Source: DASXHY01 sp035552155
Lineage (GTDB): Bacteria; Verrucomicrobiota; Verrucomicrobiia; Limisphaerales; DASXHY01
Assembly (NCBI GenBank): GCA_035552155.1
Contig: DASZLX010000056.1
Coordinates: 205,157-269,156, forward strand
Direction: 5' to 3'
Length of the DNA: 64,000 bases
Shown piece after piece: positions 1 to 8,410 of this stretch. The first letter of the stretch is position 1. Each line of letters opens with the position of its first letter. Below the pieces are notes generated by a model, which saw only the letters and a program-made list of their open reading frames with translations, searched no databases and was not told the DNA's origin. Position numbers and translations under genes: made by a program.

Positions 1-103
1 ACCAACATTACTGCCGCCGGAAACGCCAGGCCGAAGACTGGCGCTTGGCCGTGGCATGTTACGAATTGCGCACCGTGAACCATGGGATTAGCTTGCACGC
101 ATT

Positions 104-2248
104 ATGCGTTGGAAAACAATTTCATTTCTCATGATGGCTTCCTTCCTTGCCGGTTGCAGCACGAGTCCGCATCAGGAACCGCAGCCCACGCCCATTGCCC
201 AGGGCAATCTCCAGGAGTTTCAAAATCGCTCCGCCAAATTCCACTCTGTCGTTACCATTCCGACGTTTGAAACCACCACGAATGAAATTACCGCTTCCGT
301 GGCCAACGCCATCGCGGACGGAAACGCGGCGTTGGACCGCATCGGCAAATTAAACACCGACGAAGTCAATTTCACCAACACCGTTCGCGCGCTGGATGAC
401 CTGGGTTTTGAGCTGGGGAAAGTGGACAACCGCCTGTCGCTCATTCAGCAAACCAGCACGAACGCCGACGTGCGCGATGCCGCCACTGAAGCCGTCAAGG
501 GTCTCGAAGGCTGGATGGTGGGCATTGATTATCGCGAGGACGTTTACCGCGCGATGAAGGCTTACGCTGACACGAAGCCGGCCTTGACGGGCGAGGATGC
601 CAAGTTGCTGTTCGAGACCATGCGCGATTATCGCCGCGCCGGCCTGGATTTGCCGAAGAGCGAGCGCGATGAAGTCGAGCGCATGCGCAAAGAGCTTTCC
701 GGCCTCTCCACCGATTTTGACGAGAACATCAATAATGCGAAGAAGCCCATGAAGTTCACCCGGGCCGAACTCGCGGGCATCCCGGATGATTTTCTCAAGG
801 AGATCAAAACCGGCGATGACGAATATACCGTGATGGCCAACATCACCTGGCATTACCTCATGATTTTGGACAATGCGAAACGCGAGGACACGCGCAAGCA
901 GGTCGTGATCGCGCAATGCAATCTTGCCCGCGAGGAAAACATTCCCTTGCTGCAAAAAATCCTGGTCCTGCGCGACGGCATCGCCCACAAGCTCGGCTAC
1001 AAGAGCTTCGCGGATTACGACACGGAAACCAAGATGGTCAAAAACGCAGCCACGGCGATCAATTTCGAGGAAAAACTTAAAACCGGCCTGCAACCCAAGC
1101 TGGACGCGGAACTCGAGGAATTTCGGAAACTCAAGGTGCAGGAAACGGGCGATGCGAACGCAAAAATCAACATCTGGGACTGGCGCTATTTTGCGAACCA
1201 ATTGAAGATTCAGAAATACAATGTGGATGCGGAGCAGTTGCGCGTTTACTTCCCTTATCAGCGCGTCCTGGATGGCATGTTCTCGATTTACCAGCGCATT
1301 TTCGGGCTGAAATTCGAGCGCGTCGAGCCGCCTTACAAGTGGATCGGCGACCTCCAGCTCTACGCCGTTTCCGACGCGAAAACCGGCGAGCCGCTGGGGC
1401 TTTTTTATCTCGATATGTTTCCGCGTGACGGCAAATACCATCATTTCGCGGAATTCGGAATCATCGAAGGCAAACTTTTGCCGGACGGAAAATATCAACG
1501 CCCGACCTGCGCATTGATCTGCAACTTTCCCAAACCCACCCCGGACCATCCGGCGCTGATGTCGCACGACGATGTGGAGACTATTTTTCATGAGTTCGGC
1601 CATGCAATGCATACCATCCTGACGCGCGCCAGATACTCGCGTTTCTCGGGCACGAGCGTGCCGCGCGATTTCGTCGAGGCGCCCTCGCAAATGCTGGAGA
1701 ACTGGGCCTGGGACAAAAAAGTTTTGGACAGCTTCGCCGCGGATTATCGGGACCCGTCGAAAAAGATTCCGGAAGACATCCTGGCGAAGCTGAAGGAATC
1801 GCGGCTGGCGACCGAGGGATCGTTTTATCGCCGGCAGTTGTCGTTTGGATTGATGGACCTGGCCTTGCACACGCAAATCCATGCAGACAACGCCCAGGAC
1901 GTGGTCCCGCTCTCGAACAAAGTGCTCGGCGACGTCTTCCTGCCGATGCCTCCGGACACGGCATTCGTGGCCTACTTCGGGCACATCATTGGCTATGGCT
2001 CGGGCTATTACGGTTACGCCTGGGCGGACGCGATCGCCGCCGATATGGCGACCGTCTTTGAGAAGGCCCCGGACGGTTATTTCGACAAACAGGCCGGGAT
2101 GCGGTTGCGTAAGGAAATCTATGAAGTGGGTGATTCGCGCGACGTGAACGTTTCGATCGAAAAATTCCTGGGCCGCCCGCGTTCTATCGAGCCGTTCCTG
2201 AAAAGAATCGGAATCGATAAGACATCTGCCGCGGGCGATCAAAAGTAA
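104..2248 (+). CDS. M3-family zinc oligopeptidase, predicted lipoprotein
   Basis: A thimet-oligopeptidase/oligopeptidase A type enzyme that should cleave short peptides. The zinc motif HEFGH is at residues 496-500, and the third ligand is probably Glu525 in the EAPSQMLEN segment. The 714-residue length is normal for the family. The N-terminus is a short basic and hydrophobic signal ending in lipobox LAGC, so the mature protein should be lipid-anchored in the envelope. That is unusual, because most M3 oligopeptidases are cytosolic. ATG 104 is chosen because it gives this signal; no clear Shine-Dalgarno precedes it. The family call is firm and the location is an inference. Confidence 0.93.
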   Translation: MRWKTISFLMMASFLAGCSTSPHQEPQPTPIAQGNLQEFQNRSAKFHSVVTIPTFETTTNEITASVANAIADGNAALDRIGKLNTDEVNFTNTVRALDDLGFELGKVDNRLSLIQQTSTNADVRDAATEAVKGLEGWMVGIDYREDVYRAMKAYADTKPALTGEDAKLLFETMRDYRRAGLDLPKSERDEVERMRKELSGLSTDFDENINNAKKPMKFTRAELAGIPDDFLKEIKTGDDEYTVMANITWHYLMILDNAKREDTRKQVVIAQCNLAREENIPLLQKILVLRDGIAHKLGYKSFADYDTETKMVKNAATAINFEEKLKTGLQPKLDAELEEFRKLKVQETGDANAKINIWDWRYFANQLKIQKYNVDAEQLRVYFPYQRVLDGMFSIYQRIFGLKFERVEPPYKWIGDLQLYAVSDAKTGEPLGLFYLDMFPRDGKYHHFAEFGIIEGKLLPDGKYQRPTCALICNFPKPTPDHPALMSHDDVETIFHEFGHAMHTILTRARYSRFSGTSVPRDFVEAPSQMLENWAWDKKVLDSFAADYRDPSKKIPEDILAKLKESRLATEGSFYRRQLSFGLMDLALHTQIHADNAQDVVPLSNKVLGDVFLPMPPDTAFVAYFGHIIGYGSGYYGYAWADAIAADMATVFEKAPDGYFDKQAGMRLRKEIYEVGDSRDVNVSIEKFLGRPRSIEPFLKRIGIDKTSAAGDQK

Positions 2249-2294
2249 ACGCTCATAGCGGGGGCGAGCATCAACTTAATTTTATTTTTCCGCT

Positions 2295-2660
2295 ATGTTT
2301 CAGGGTGAAGTCAATCAATCAGAAAATCTGTTGAGATTTGCGTTTCGCGGTCACGTGACGACGGAGGAGACGGCCCGTTGGCGGGCGGAACTGGGCGGCT
2401 TCTTGAAACAGTTGCAACCGGGATTCAAACTCTTGAGCGACTTCAGTGGCGTGGAATCGATTGACTTCGCGTGTGCGCCGGACATTGAAATCGTCATGGA
2501 GATGCTTGGTAAGGCGGGTATCGCAAAAGTCGTGAGGATCATTGCCGATCCGCGCCAGGATATTGGGATGAACATCATGTCGCGCTTTCACTATCATCGG
2601 CGCGTCAAGATCGTCACCTGCGAGACGATGGAAGAGGCGCTAAAAGCGCTGATGGATTAA
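2295..2660 (+). CDS. STAS/SpoIIAA-like small protein
   Basis: A 121-residue soluble protein with no signal or membrane segment. It alternates beta strands and helices: an opening strand (LLRFAFRGHV), a helix with TEETARWRAEL, a core strand KLLSDFSGVE followed by a helix with DIEIVMEML, then VVRIIADP and a last helix ETMEEALKAL. This pattern fits the STAS or SpoIIAA-like fold used in anti-sigma-antagonist or sensor switching. No phosphorylatable DS motif is obvious, so the switching role is unproven. It lies 46 bases after the peptidase gene on the same strand and could be cotranscribed. Confidence 0.7.
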   Translation: MFQGEVNQSENLLRFAFRGHVTTEETARWRAELGGFLKQLQPGFKLLSDFSGVESIDFACAPDIEIVMEMLGKAGIAKVVRIIADPRQDIGMNIMSRFHYHRRVKIVTCETMEEALKALMD

Positions 2661-2684
2661 GGGCCGGCGCGGGGCGACACGAGA

Positions 2685-2712
2685 CTGGCCGGCGGGACGC
2701 CGGCGCTCCCAG
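2685..2712 (+). repeat. Dispersed repeat, family A (GACGCCGGCGCTCCC core)
   Basis: A 28-base GC-rich element carrying the core GACGCCGGCGCTCCC and containing the self-complementary GCCGGC...GCCGGC. Near-identical copies occur at 23481-23510 and 39191-39217, all in the same orientation in this window. This copy sits between two convergent genes. Confidence 0.8.
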
Positions 2713-2715
2713 AAG

Positions 2716-4311
2716 CTATCCTGTCACTGCCAGGTGGGTGATGCGGAAAATTGCGCCTTTGGGTTCGTTGGCGAGACATTCGATTTCCCAGCCGTGCGCG
2801 AGGACGATTTGCTGGACGACGGCGAGGCCAAGGCCAGTGCCTTTCTGGTGAGTGGTGAAATAAGGCTTGAAGATTTCCTTGCGCCGATCCAGCGGCACGC
2901 CGGGACCGTTGTCGCGAACTTCCAGGAATGCTTCCGCGCCTTTTTTACCGGTAATCACCTGGATTTCTCCGCCGGTGTCCAACGCCTGTACGGCATTCAA
3001 GAGCAGGTTGAAGAGCATTTGCCGGAAGAGCTGCTCGTCGGCCGCGATAGAAACCGGCTCGCCTTTGACTTCGAGTTTCACCTTTTTTTCCTCGATGTCG
3101 TAATTCAGCGCGCGGACGACTTCCTGGATGGCCGGATGCAGCGCGAGCGCGGCGCGGCGGATTTCGCGCGGACGCGAGTAGTTGATGAACTCGTTCAGTT
3201 GCGCGGTGACTTTGTCGGTTTCATTGACGATGGCGTGGGACTTCTCCTTGATCTCCGGCGAGGCATCGGTCTGCCGGGAAAGCATCTGCGCCATGCCGCG
3301 AATGATATTGAGCGGGTTGCGCGTTTCATGCGCGAGACCGGCGGCGGCCAGGTTCATTTCCCGCAAATGCGTGTTGAGCTCACTGGCGCGCACGAGGCGG
3401 ATTTGCAATTCAGACGTCCGCGCGACAGTCCGCCATGCCAGGCCAAAGCCAGCGGCGGAAATGCCCGCAAAAAAAACGATGACGAAACGCAGCCAAAGAT
3501 CCTCCACGCAGACGGCGCGATATTTTTCCGTGGACATTGCCAGCACCAGCCCGTGCAACTCGCGTTTGGCGATCAGCGCCTTGAATTCATCATCACTCAT
3601 CCGATTCATCCACGGGGGCCGGCCGTGTCCGCGGCGGCCCGGGCCGCGCGGCTCGCCGCCATCATCGGGAGGCGGTGGCGGCGGTGACTCCATGGACTCG
3701 TGTTCGTGCTGCGGATTGTGTGGCTCACTGGCGAAATTCGTGGGACTGGCGGGAGGCGCATTCTCCGCAGAGTTCGTGAATAGCGGGACCGGCTGTCCTT
3801 CGGGGCGGGGGAAATCGCGGCCGCGCATTTCATTGGTCAAATCGCGCCGGCCGGGAAGAACGATGATTGAATTATTCGTCTCGCCTTCCGCCGCGACACT
3901 CACGCCATAGACCGGGTTCACAAAGGTAACGACCCTTGGCCCCCAGTACTCGCCTTCCGGCATGACCGCCGGCGGCACGAGATTGGTGTCCCCCACTGAC
4001 ACGACCGGGTCACCGGCGGAATTCAGGAGGGTGATGGCGATCAACTCGCTCGGGCGGGTCAGTTCATTGGTGCGGCCATTGACCAGCAGGTTGAGCACCG
4101 GTTCGAGCCGGTCCTGGATGACGGCGTTACGCCACCGTTGTCCCCGGATGGTGGCGCTCAGAAAGTTGGCGATCACGCCCGCCCGGCCGCGCAGTTCTGT
4201 CTTGGCCGTTTCCCGGACGCGCACGTGCTCCTCCACCTGCCAGCCGAGTACGAGCACCCAGACGGCGAGCAGGAGACCATAGATCGTCGTGCTGCGACGT
4301 GAAATATCCAT
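2716..4311 (-). CDS. Membrane sensor histidine kinase
   Basis: A 531-residue two-component kinase. A membrane segment at about residues 10-26 and a second near 270-292 bracket a periplasmic sensor region, which contains a proline/glycine/arginine-rich stretch. The HisKA H-box GLAHETRNPLN places the phosphoacceptor at His328. The HATPase domain follows, with DNGPGVP and the G-box GTGLGLAVVQQ. Its start lies 5 bases after the stop of the secretin C-terminal gene, so it is probably the last gene of the T2SS operon. No response regulator is adjacent. The stimulus is unknown. Confidence 0.93.
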   Translation of the reverse strand: MDISRRSTTIYGLLLAVWVLVLGWQVEEHVRVRETAKTELRGRAGVIANFLSATIRGQRWRNAVIQDRLEPVLNLLVNGRTNELTRPSELIAITLLNSAGDPVVSVGDTNLVPPAVMPEGEYWGPRVVTFVNPVYGVSVAAEGETNNSIIVLPGRRDLTNEMRGRDFPRPEGQPVPLFTNSAENAPPASPTNFASEPHNPQHEHESMESPPPPPPDDGGEPRGPGRRGHGRPPWMNRMSDDEFKALIAKRELHGLVLAMSTEKYRAVCVEDLWLRFVIVFFAGISAAGFGLAWRTVARTSELQIRLVRASELNTHLREMNLAAAGLAHETRNPLNIIRGMAQMLSRQTDASPEIKEKSHAIVNETDKVTAQLNEFINYSRPREIRRAALALHPAIQEVVRALNYDIEEKKVKLEVKGEPVSIAADEQLFRQMLFNLLLNAVQALDTGGEIQVITGKKGAEAFLEVRDNGPGVPLDRRKEIFKPYFTTHQKGTGLGLAVVQQIVLAHGWEIECLANEPKGAIFRITHLAVTG

Positions 4312-4316
4312 GCGCG

Positions 4317-5582
4317 TTATTTGCTCTTGCCGGACTTCACCGCATCCAACTTCTTCTCGGGGACCTTGTCAAGAAACCGGTCCAATTCCTCTTCGGAATA
4401 GGACTTGGGAATCAGCATGTGATTTTTTTCCGTGGCGGCCAACCCGGCCAATTGCATGGGAGCCTGGATGACGTGCGGCGTGAGGAAAATGAGGAGTTCA
4501 GTTTTCTGGCTGCTGGTCGTTTTATGTTTGAACAGGTTCCCGAGCAGCGGAATGTCGCCGAGGATCGGGATTTTGGTGACGACTTCGCCGCTGTCATTGC
4601 GCATGAGACCGCCGATGACCACCGTCTGGCCATCCGGTGTTATCACCACTGTATCTGCCGACCGCACATCAATCACCGGCGCGCTCACGCCGGCGGAGAT
4701 GGGAATGGAAACCGAAGGGTCAAGGGAGGAAGTGGAAGGCTGCACAATCATCTGCACCAGGCCGTCGCTGGTGATGAAGGGTGTGACTTTCAAAATGATG
4801 CCCACCGCCTGGTAGGAAACGGAATTGATGGCGTTGCCGAACGTATCGTAGCGCACGTTGGTGATGAGCGGAACATTCTGGCCGATCTGGATGGTGGCCG
4901 GCTGATTGTTGCGCGCGAGAATGGAAGGACGCGAGAGCAACTGGGCCTTGCCGGCCTGCGCAATGGCGCGCAGCGTGGCCGTGAAATCCTGGCCAAGAAT
5001 AGAATACAATCCCGCGCCATTCGCACCCGCTCCCTGGTTCGCCAAATTGAAGATGTTATTGATACTATAAGCATTGGTTTGCGCGGTGAGCGTTGACGGC
5101 AGAATGCTGGTGCTGGTGGTCGTGGTGGCGACATTACCGGCCGAGGTGATGGTCTGGTTGGTGAAGATGTTGTAGTTGGTCAGGTAACTACCAATTCTTC
5201 CAAACATACTGCTCTGGCCGTTGTAACTGCCCTCGATGCCAATGTCCAAGGAGTTGTTATGCGTCACTTCCAGGAAAACGACCTTGATGAGCACCTGCGG
5301 TTGCGGATGATCGAGGTTTTTGATGACCTCCATCATAGCCTTGGTGGTTTCCTCGTCGGCGTTGATGATCAGGTTGTGCGTGTCGGGATCGACCATGACG
5401 GTGGCATTGCCGACGTTTCCAGCGGGATTGTAAGTCGTGGCTGTGGTGGAGGAAGAGGAGCGATTTTGATTCCCGCCACCGAAGAAGCCGCCGAAGCCCT
5501 GGGCGTGGATTTGAGGCGCGCAGAGAATGAGCACGGCCAGGCCGCCCAGCCATTTTTTCCAGTTCATAGATTGCATTTTCAT
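4317..5582 (-). CDS. gspD: T2SS secretin GspD, C-terminal half (half N3 plus secretin core)
   Basis: Forms the outer-membrane gate of the type II secretion system. ATG 5582 gives 421 residues opening with an apparent signal peptide (WLGGLAVLILCAPQIHAQG). An open frame continues upstream to 5696 but reads antisense through the neighbour's Gly codons and is rejected. Residues 58-92 (ATVMVDPDTHNLIINADEET) match the second half of an N3 domain. The secretin core follows, with the VPLITNVRY region and the C-terminal signature TVVIGGLMRND...PILGDIPLLGNLFK. The N0-N2 domains are missing here and are encoded by the gene 31 bases upstream. Confidence 0.92.
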   Translation of the reverse strand: MKMQSMNWKKWLGGLAVLILCAPQIHAQGFGGFFGGGNQNRSSSSTTATTYNPAGNVGNATVMVDPDTHNLIINADEETTKAMMEVIKNLDHPQPQVLIKVVFLEVTHNNSLDIGIEGSYNGQSSMFGRIGSYLTNYNIFTNQTITSAGNVATTTTSTSILPSTLTAQTNAYSINNIFNLANQGAGANGAGLYSILGQDFTATLRAIAQAGKAQLLSRPSILARNNQPATIQIGQNVPLITNVRYDTFGNAINSVSYQAVGIILKVTPFITSDGLVQMIVQPSTSSLDPSVSIPISAGVSAPVIDVRSADTVVITPDGQTVVIGGLMRNDSGEVVTKIPILGDIPLLGNLFKHKTTSSQKTELLIFLTPHVIQAPMQLAGLAATEKNHMLIPKSYSEEELDRFLDKVPEKKLDAVKSGKSK

Positions 5583-5613
5583 AGGTTGCTTTCGACTGAG
5601 TAATTCCCGTTGG

Positions 5614-7245
5614 TTACTGTCCGAACCGGCCGCCGCCGCCTCCGAAGCCGCCGCCGCCACCACCACCACCACCGAAGCCACTACCGCCGCCCCCAAAGCC
5701 GCTGCCGCCTCCGAAGCCGCTGCTGCTTCCGAAACCGGAGCTGCTTCCGAAACCGGAGCTGCTCGAGCTGCTCGAGTTTTGGTTTTCGCGCTGCATCAAG
5801 ACGCTGTTCTGCTGCGAGCTTTGACTGTTACGGCCATTGTTGGCCTGAAAATTCTGGAGGACCTTTTGCACTTCCGCCGGGTCGGCGTTGTTGAGATGAA
5901 CCACACTCACCCGCGCGACTTTGGGCGATTCCTGGTCTACTTGAGTGACGAGCTGCTCGATCTCGGTCATCATATCCTTCGGCGCGGTCACGAGAACCGA
6001 TTGAGTGCGCTGGTCAGCCACCGCGACAACGTGGGTATGCTGGCGAATGCGATCATTTTGGTTGTTGCCACCGGCCTGGCCGCCCGGCGCTCCCCCGCCA
6101 CCGCCACCGCCGCCACCACCACCACCGAAAAATCTCCGGAGCCCGCCGCCGCCGCCGCCAAACCCGCCGAACCCGCCAAATCGCACCGGCGTGGCCTGGT
6201 TGTTGCCTTGTCCGCTTTGATCGGCAAACACGGTCGTCAGCAAGTTAGCCACTTCCACTGGGTCATGATATTGCAGGTGGAAAACGCGCACTTCGGTGAC
6301 GTCTTCGGCGCTGCTGTCGATGTCCTTTATGATTTCCATCAGATGCCGGATATTGGCCTGCGTGTCGGTCACGACGATGGAATTTCCCGCGTCGTTGGCC
6401 ATGATGGTGGCGGTGGGAGCAATCAACGGAGACAAATCCGTGATCAATTGCCGCGCGGTGACGTAGCGGATGGGAATGATTTGCGTCACGACTTCATCAT
6501 TATCGGGAACGGCAGCGGGGTCGTTGTTCACGTGCACCGGGATCTCGCTGTGAATGATGTCGGTGCGGCTCATGATGCGGAGAATCCGGCCATTACGAAT
6601 GGCTGCGTAGCCGTTCTTGTTGAGGACCGAATTCAACAACTGGACCGCTTCCTCGCGGGTGACCGGTTGGTTGCTCCAGACATCGACGGTGCCGGCCACG
6701 CGCGTGTCGAGTTCAATGATGAAGCCAGCCGCGTCGCTCAGGTAATTCAATACTTCATCGATCGGCGCACCGTGAAAATTGAGATAGATATCGCCCGTGC
6801 CGTTGGTGCTGACACTCCCCGGGGGCATATAGGCGGAGGCGTCACCGCCATTCGTGGAGTGTCGTGATTGGCCGTAATCGCGCCGATCCCCACGGCGGCT
6901 GCGGTCACCACCGCGCTCCTGATACTGAGATTGGCGTGTATTAAAATTCGGCGGGGCCTGGGCTGGCTGGCCGATTTGGTTGCCCGGACCGCCGGGAGCG
7001 GGGGGCATTTCCGCGCCGGTATCCCCGTTCGCATTGGTATCCAACGCTTCCGCGGGCATGGGCACCACGATCACATTCGGCGTGGAGCCGTTCTGATCGG
7101 TTGGTGAGTTGTCCGGCGGCGGCGGCGGGGCGCCTTCCGGCGGAGGGACCGGTTGCGTATCGTTGTCGGAGTTTTGCGCGTGCGCGACAGTGAGCAGCGC
7201 GAAGACTGCTGCGCATGCGAAGATTTTCAATCTAAATATTTTCAT
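5614..7245 (-). CDS. T2SS secretin GspD, N-terminal half (N0-N1-N2 and half N3)
   Basis: A 543-residue exported protein whose signal peptide ends near AHAQ. It supplies the periplasmic ring domains that the following gene lacks: N0 at about 152-226, N1 at 252-310, N2 at 318-440 interrupted by a Gly-rich insert (356-393), and only the first strand and helix of N3 (444-470). A Ser/Phe/Gly-rich low-complexity tail runs from about 490 to the stop. There is no secretin core. The start overlaps the GspC-like stop by 4 bases (ATGA). Intact GspD is normally one polypeptide of about 650-750 residues, so this is a split secretin. Confidence 0.88.
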   Translation of the reverse strand: MKIFRLKIFACAAVFALLTVAHAQNSDNDTQPVPPPEGAPPPPPDNSPTDQNGSTPNVIVVPMPAEALDTNANGDTGAEMPPAPGGPGNQIGQPAQAPPNFNTRQSQYQERGGDRSRRGDRRDYGQSRHSTNGGDASAYMPPGSVSTNGTGDIYLNFHGAPIDEVLNYLSDAAGFIIELDTRVAGTVDVWSNQPVTREEAVQLLNSVLNKNGYAAIRNGRILRIMSRTDIIHSEIPVHVNNDPAAVPDNDEVVTQIIPIRYVTARQLITDLSPLIAPTATIMANDAGNSIVVTDTQANIRHLMEIIKDIDSSAEDVTEVRVFHLQYHDPVEVANLLTTVFADQSGQGNNQATPVRFGGFGGFGGGGGGLRRFFGGGGGGGGGGGGAPGGQAGGNNQNDRIRQHTHVVAVADQRTQSVLVTAPKDMMTEIEQLVTQVDQESPKVARVSVVHLNNADPAEVQKVLQNFQANNGRNSQSSQQNSVLMQRENQNSSSSSSSGFGSSSGFGSSSGFGGGSGFGGGGSGFGGGGGGGGGFGGGGGRFGQ

Positions 7246-7871
7246 TTTAACTCCTGTTGTTCCTTTTGTCTTTGCTCCATCAATTGTTTAAGACGATCGG
7301 TTGCTTCCGGGCTTAAACCCGCGGGCAACGCCGTAGCCGTGGCCGGCGCGGCGTCGGTGGATCCGCTGTCCACGCTGGCCGGCGGCTCGGTCCGGTTCGA
7401 CAAACGCCATCCCGCACCTGCTTCATTGCGCAATTGCGCCCCCACTTTCATTTCGAAATCCTTGCCGTTGGCCGCCAGGGTGACGTTCGTGGCGGTGACG
7501 TCCTTCACCGTGTAACCGCCGATGTTGGCGCCGGGCTCCACGACTTTTTTGTATTGCGAGCTGGAGCCATCAAAAAAGGCGAACTTGCCTTTCGGATAAC
7601 TCATGGTGCCCACCAGCGCGATGCTTTCATAGGCGGACGGGGAGGTATGTGTACGGGTATAGGGGATATACCGTGAGCGATTGGGATTAAAAATATTTCG
7701 CGTCGTGATGATTTTGAATGACTCGTAGGTCGGGCCGGAGTCGGTATTGGTTTGCGCGGCGCAATTCCCCGCGCCCAGAATGATTCCCGCAGTCAAAACG
7801 ACCAACCCACACAGAACCGGCGCCCGCCGCGCGGCCCTCAATGTTCGATGTTCAATCTTCATGAAATTCAT
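7242..7871 (-). CDS. GspC/PilP-like T2SS connector protein
   Basis: A 209-residue protein with an N-terminal membrane or signal segment (LCGLVVLTAGIILGAGNC). It has a small beta domain typical of the GspC homology region and PilP: the NIFNP motif, then ALVGTMSYPKGKFAFFDG, a GANIGGYTV segment and VTLAANGKDFEM. Such proteins link the inner-membrane platform to the secretin. The C-terminal helix is Gln/Glu/Lys-rich. The gene is coupled by ATGA overlaps to gspM upstream and the secretin half downstream. Bases 7838-7858, coding for IEHRTLR, resemble a dispersed repeat. The assignment rests on domain style and position. Confidence 0.72.
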   Translation of the reverse strand: MNFMKIEHRTLRAARRAPVLCGLVVLTAGIILGAGNCAAQTNTDSGPTYESFKIITTRNIFNPNRSRYIPYTRTHTSPSAYESIALVGTMSYPKGKFAFFDGSSSQYKKVVEPGANIGGYTVKDVTATNVTLAANGKDFEMKVGAQLRNEAGAGWRLSNRTEPPASVDSGSTDAAPATATALPAGLSPEATDRLKQLMEQRQKEQQELK

Positions 7872-8410
7872 CTCGCCTTTTCATTGGGAGTCAAAACGAG
7901 CCCGCTGATTTGCACGCCCAACGCGAGTTGCATGCCTTCGTTGTCGCGCGAGGACACTTCCACGGATTCCAGCTTCAAGGCCATCGGATCTTTTTCGAGG
8001 TCGTAGAGAAACCGGCTCACGCGGTCGATGTCGCCGGAGGCGTCCACGCGGCATTCCAGAGTTTTGTAGGTCGGATCCGAGCCCTGTTTCCACTGCGGCG
8101 TGACGGTATTGATGGTGATGCCGCTCAATTGCGACCAGTGATTGAGCCCGGTGAACAATTGCTGTTCGGCCAGGGTCGTGTTGTTGGTGAGCGTGCCCGC
8201 CTGCATTTGGGCCCAGAGGCGGCGAATGGAATCCTTGCCGCGTTGCAGCGACTCGCCCTGTTTGACATTCTCGCGCAGTTGCTTGATGCGCGCCGAGCGC
8301 GTGTCCCACAGTTTCGTCAGCGGCGGCGTTATGATTTTATCGATGGCCAGCAGCGCCACGGCGGTGATGGTCAATATGGTGAGAAATTGCTGCCGGTTTT
8401 TAATTTGCAC
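7868..8410 (-). CDS. gspM: GspM/PilO-like T2SS inner-membrane protein
   Basis: A 180-residue bitopic protein. A short cytoplasmic start is followed by one membrane helix (FLTILTITAVALLAI), a coiled-coil stretch (about 35-65) and a ferredoxin-like periplasmic domain containing LEKDPMALKLESVEVSSRD, the PilO/GspM pattern. It should pair with GspL in the assembly platform. The start overlaps the gspL stop by 11 bases and the stop overlaps the GspC-like start by 4. Whether it is called GspM or PilO-like is a matter of naming; the T2SS context favours GspM. Confidence 0.8.
   Translation of the reverse strand: MQIKNRQQFLTILTITAVALLAIDKIITPPLTKLWDTRSARIKQLRENVKQGESLQRGKDSIRRLWAQMQAGTLTNNTTLAEQQLFTGLNHWSQLSGITINTVTPQWKQGSDPTYKTLECRVDASGDIDRVSRFLYDLEKDPMALKLESVEVSSRDNEGMQLALGVQISGLVLTPNEKAR

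Noticed and set aside
350..2242. A 630-codon open frame on the minus strand across the M3 peptidase gene
   Set aside because: It lies wholly antisense to a gene with clear catalytic motifs, lacks any recognisable domain, and long antisense frames are expected in GC-rich coding DNA.
5582..5696. A longer start for the secretin C-terminal gene
   Set aside because: The extra 38 residues read the Gly-rich tail codons of the neighbour in another frame and would bury a good signal peptide.
5527..6867. A 446-codon plus-strand frame over the secretin genes
   Set aside because: It is an antisense reading of Gly-rich and Ser-rich codons of the secretin halves, giving only Ala/Pro/Thr low complexity.
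4317..7245. The split gspD as a frameshifted pseudogene
   Set aside because: The downstream half has its own start and signal peptide, and there is a clean 31-base spacer, so one frameshift cannot explain the arrangement.
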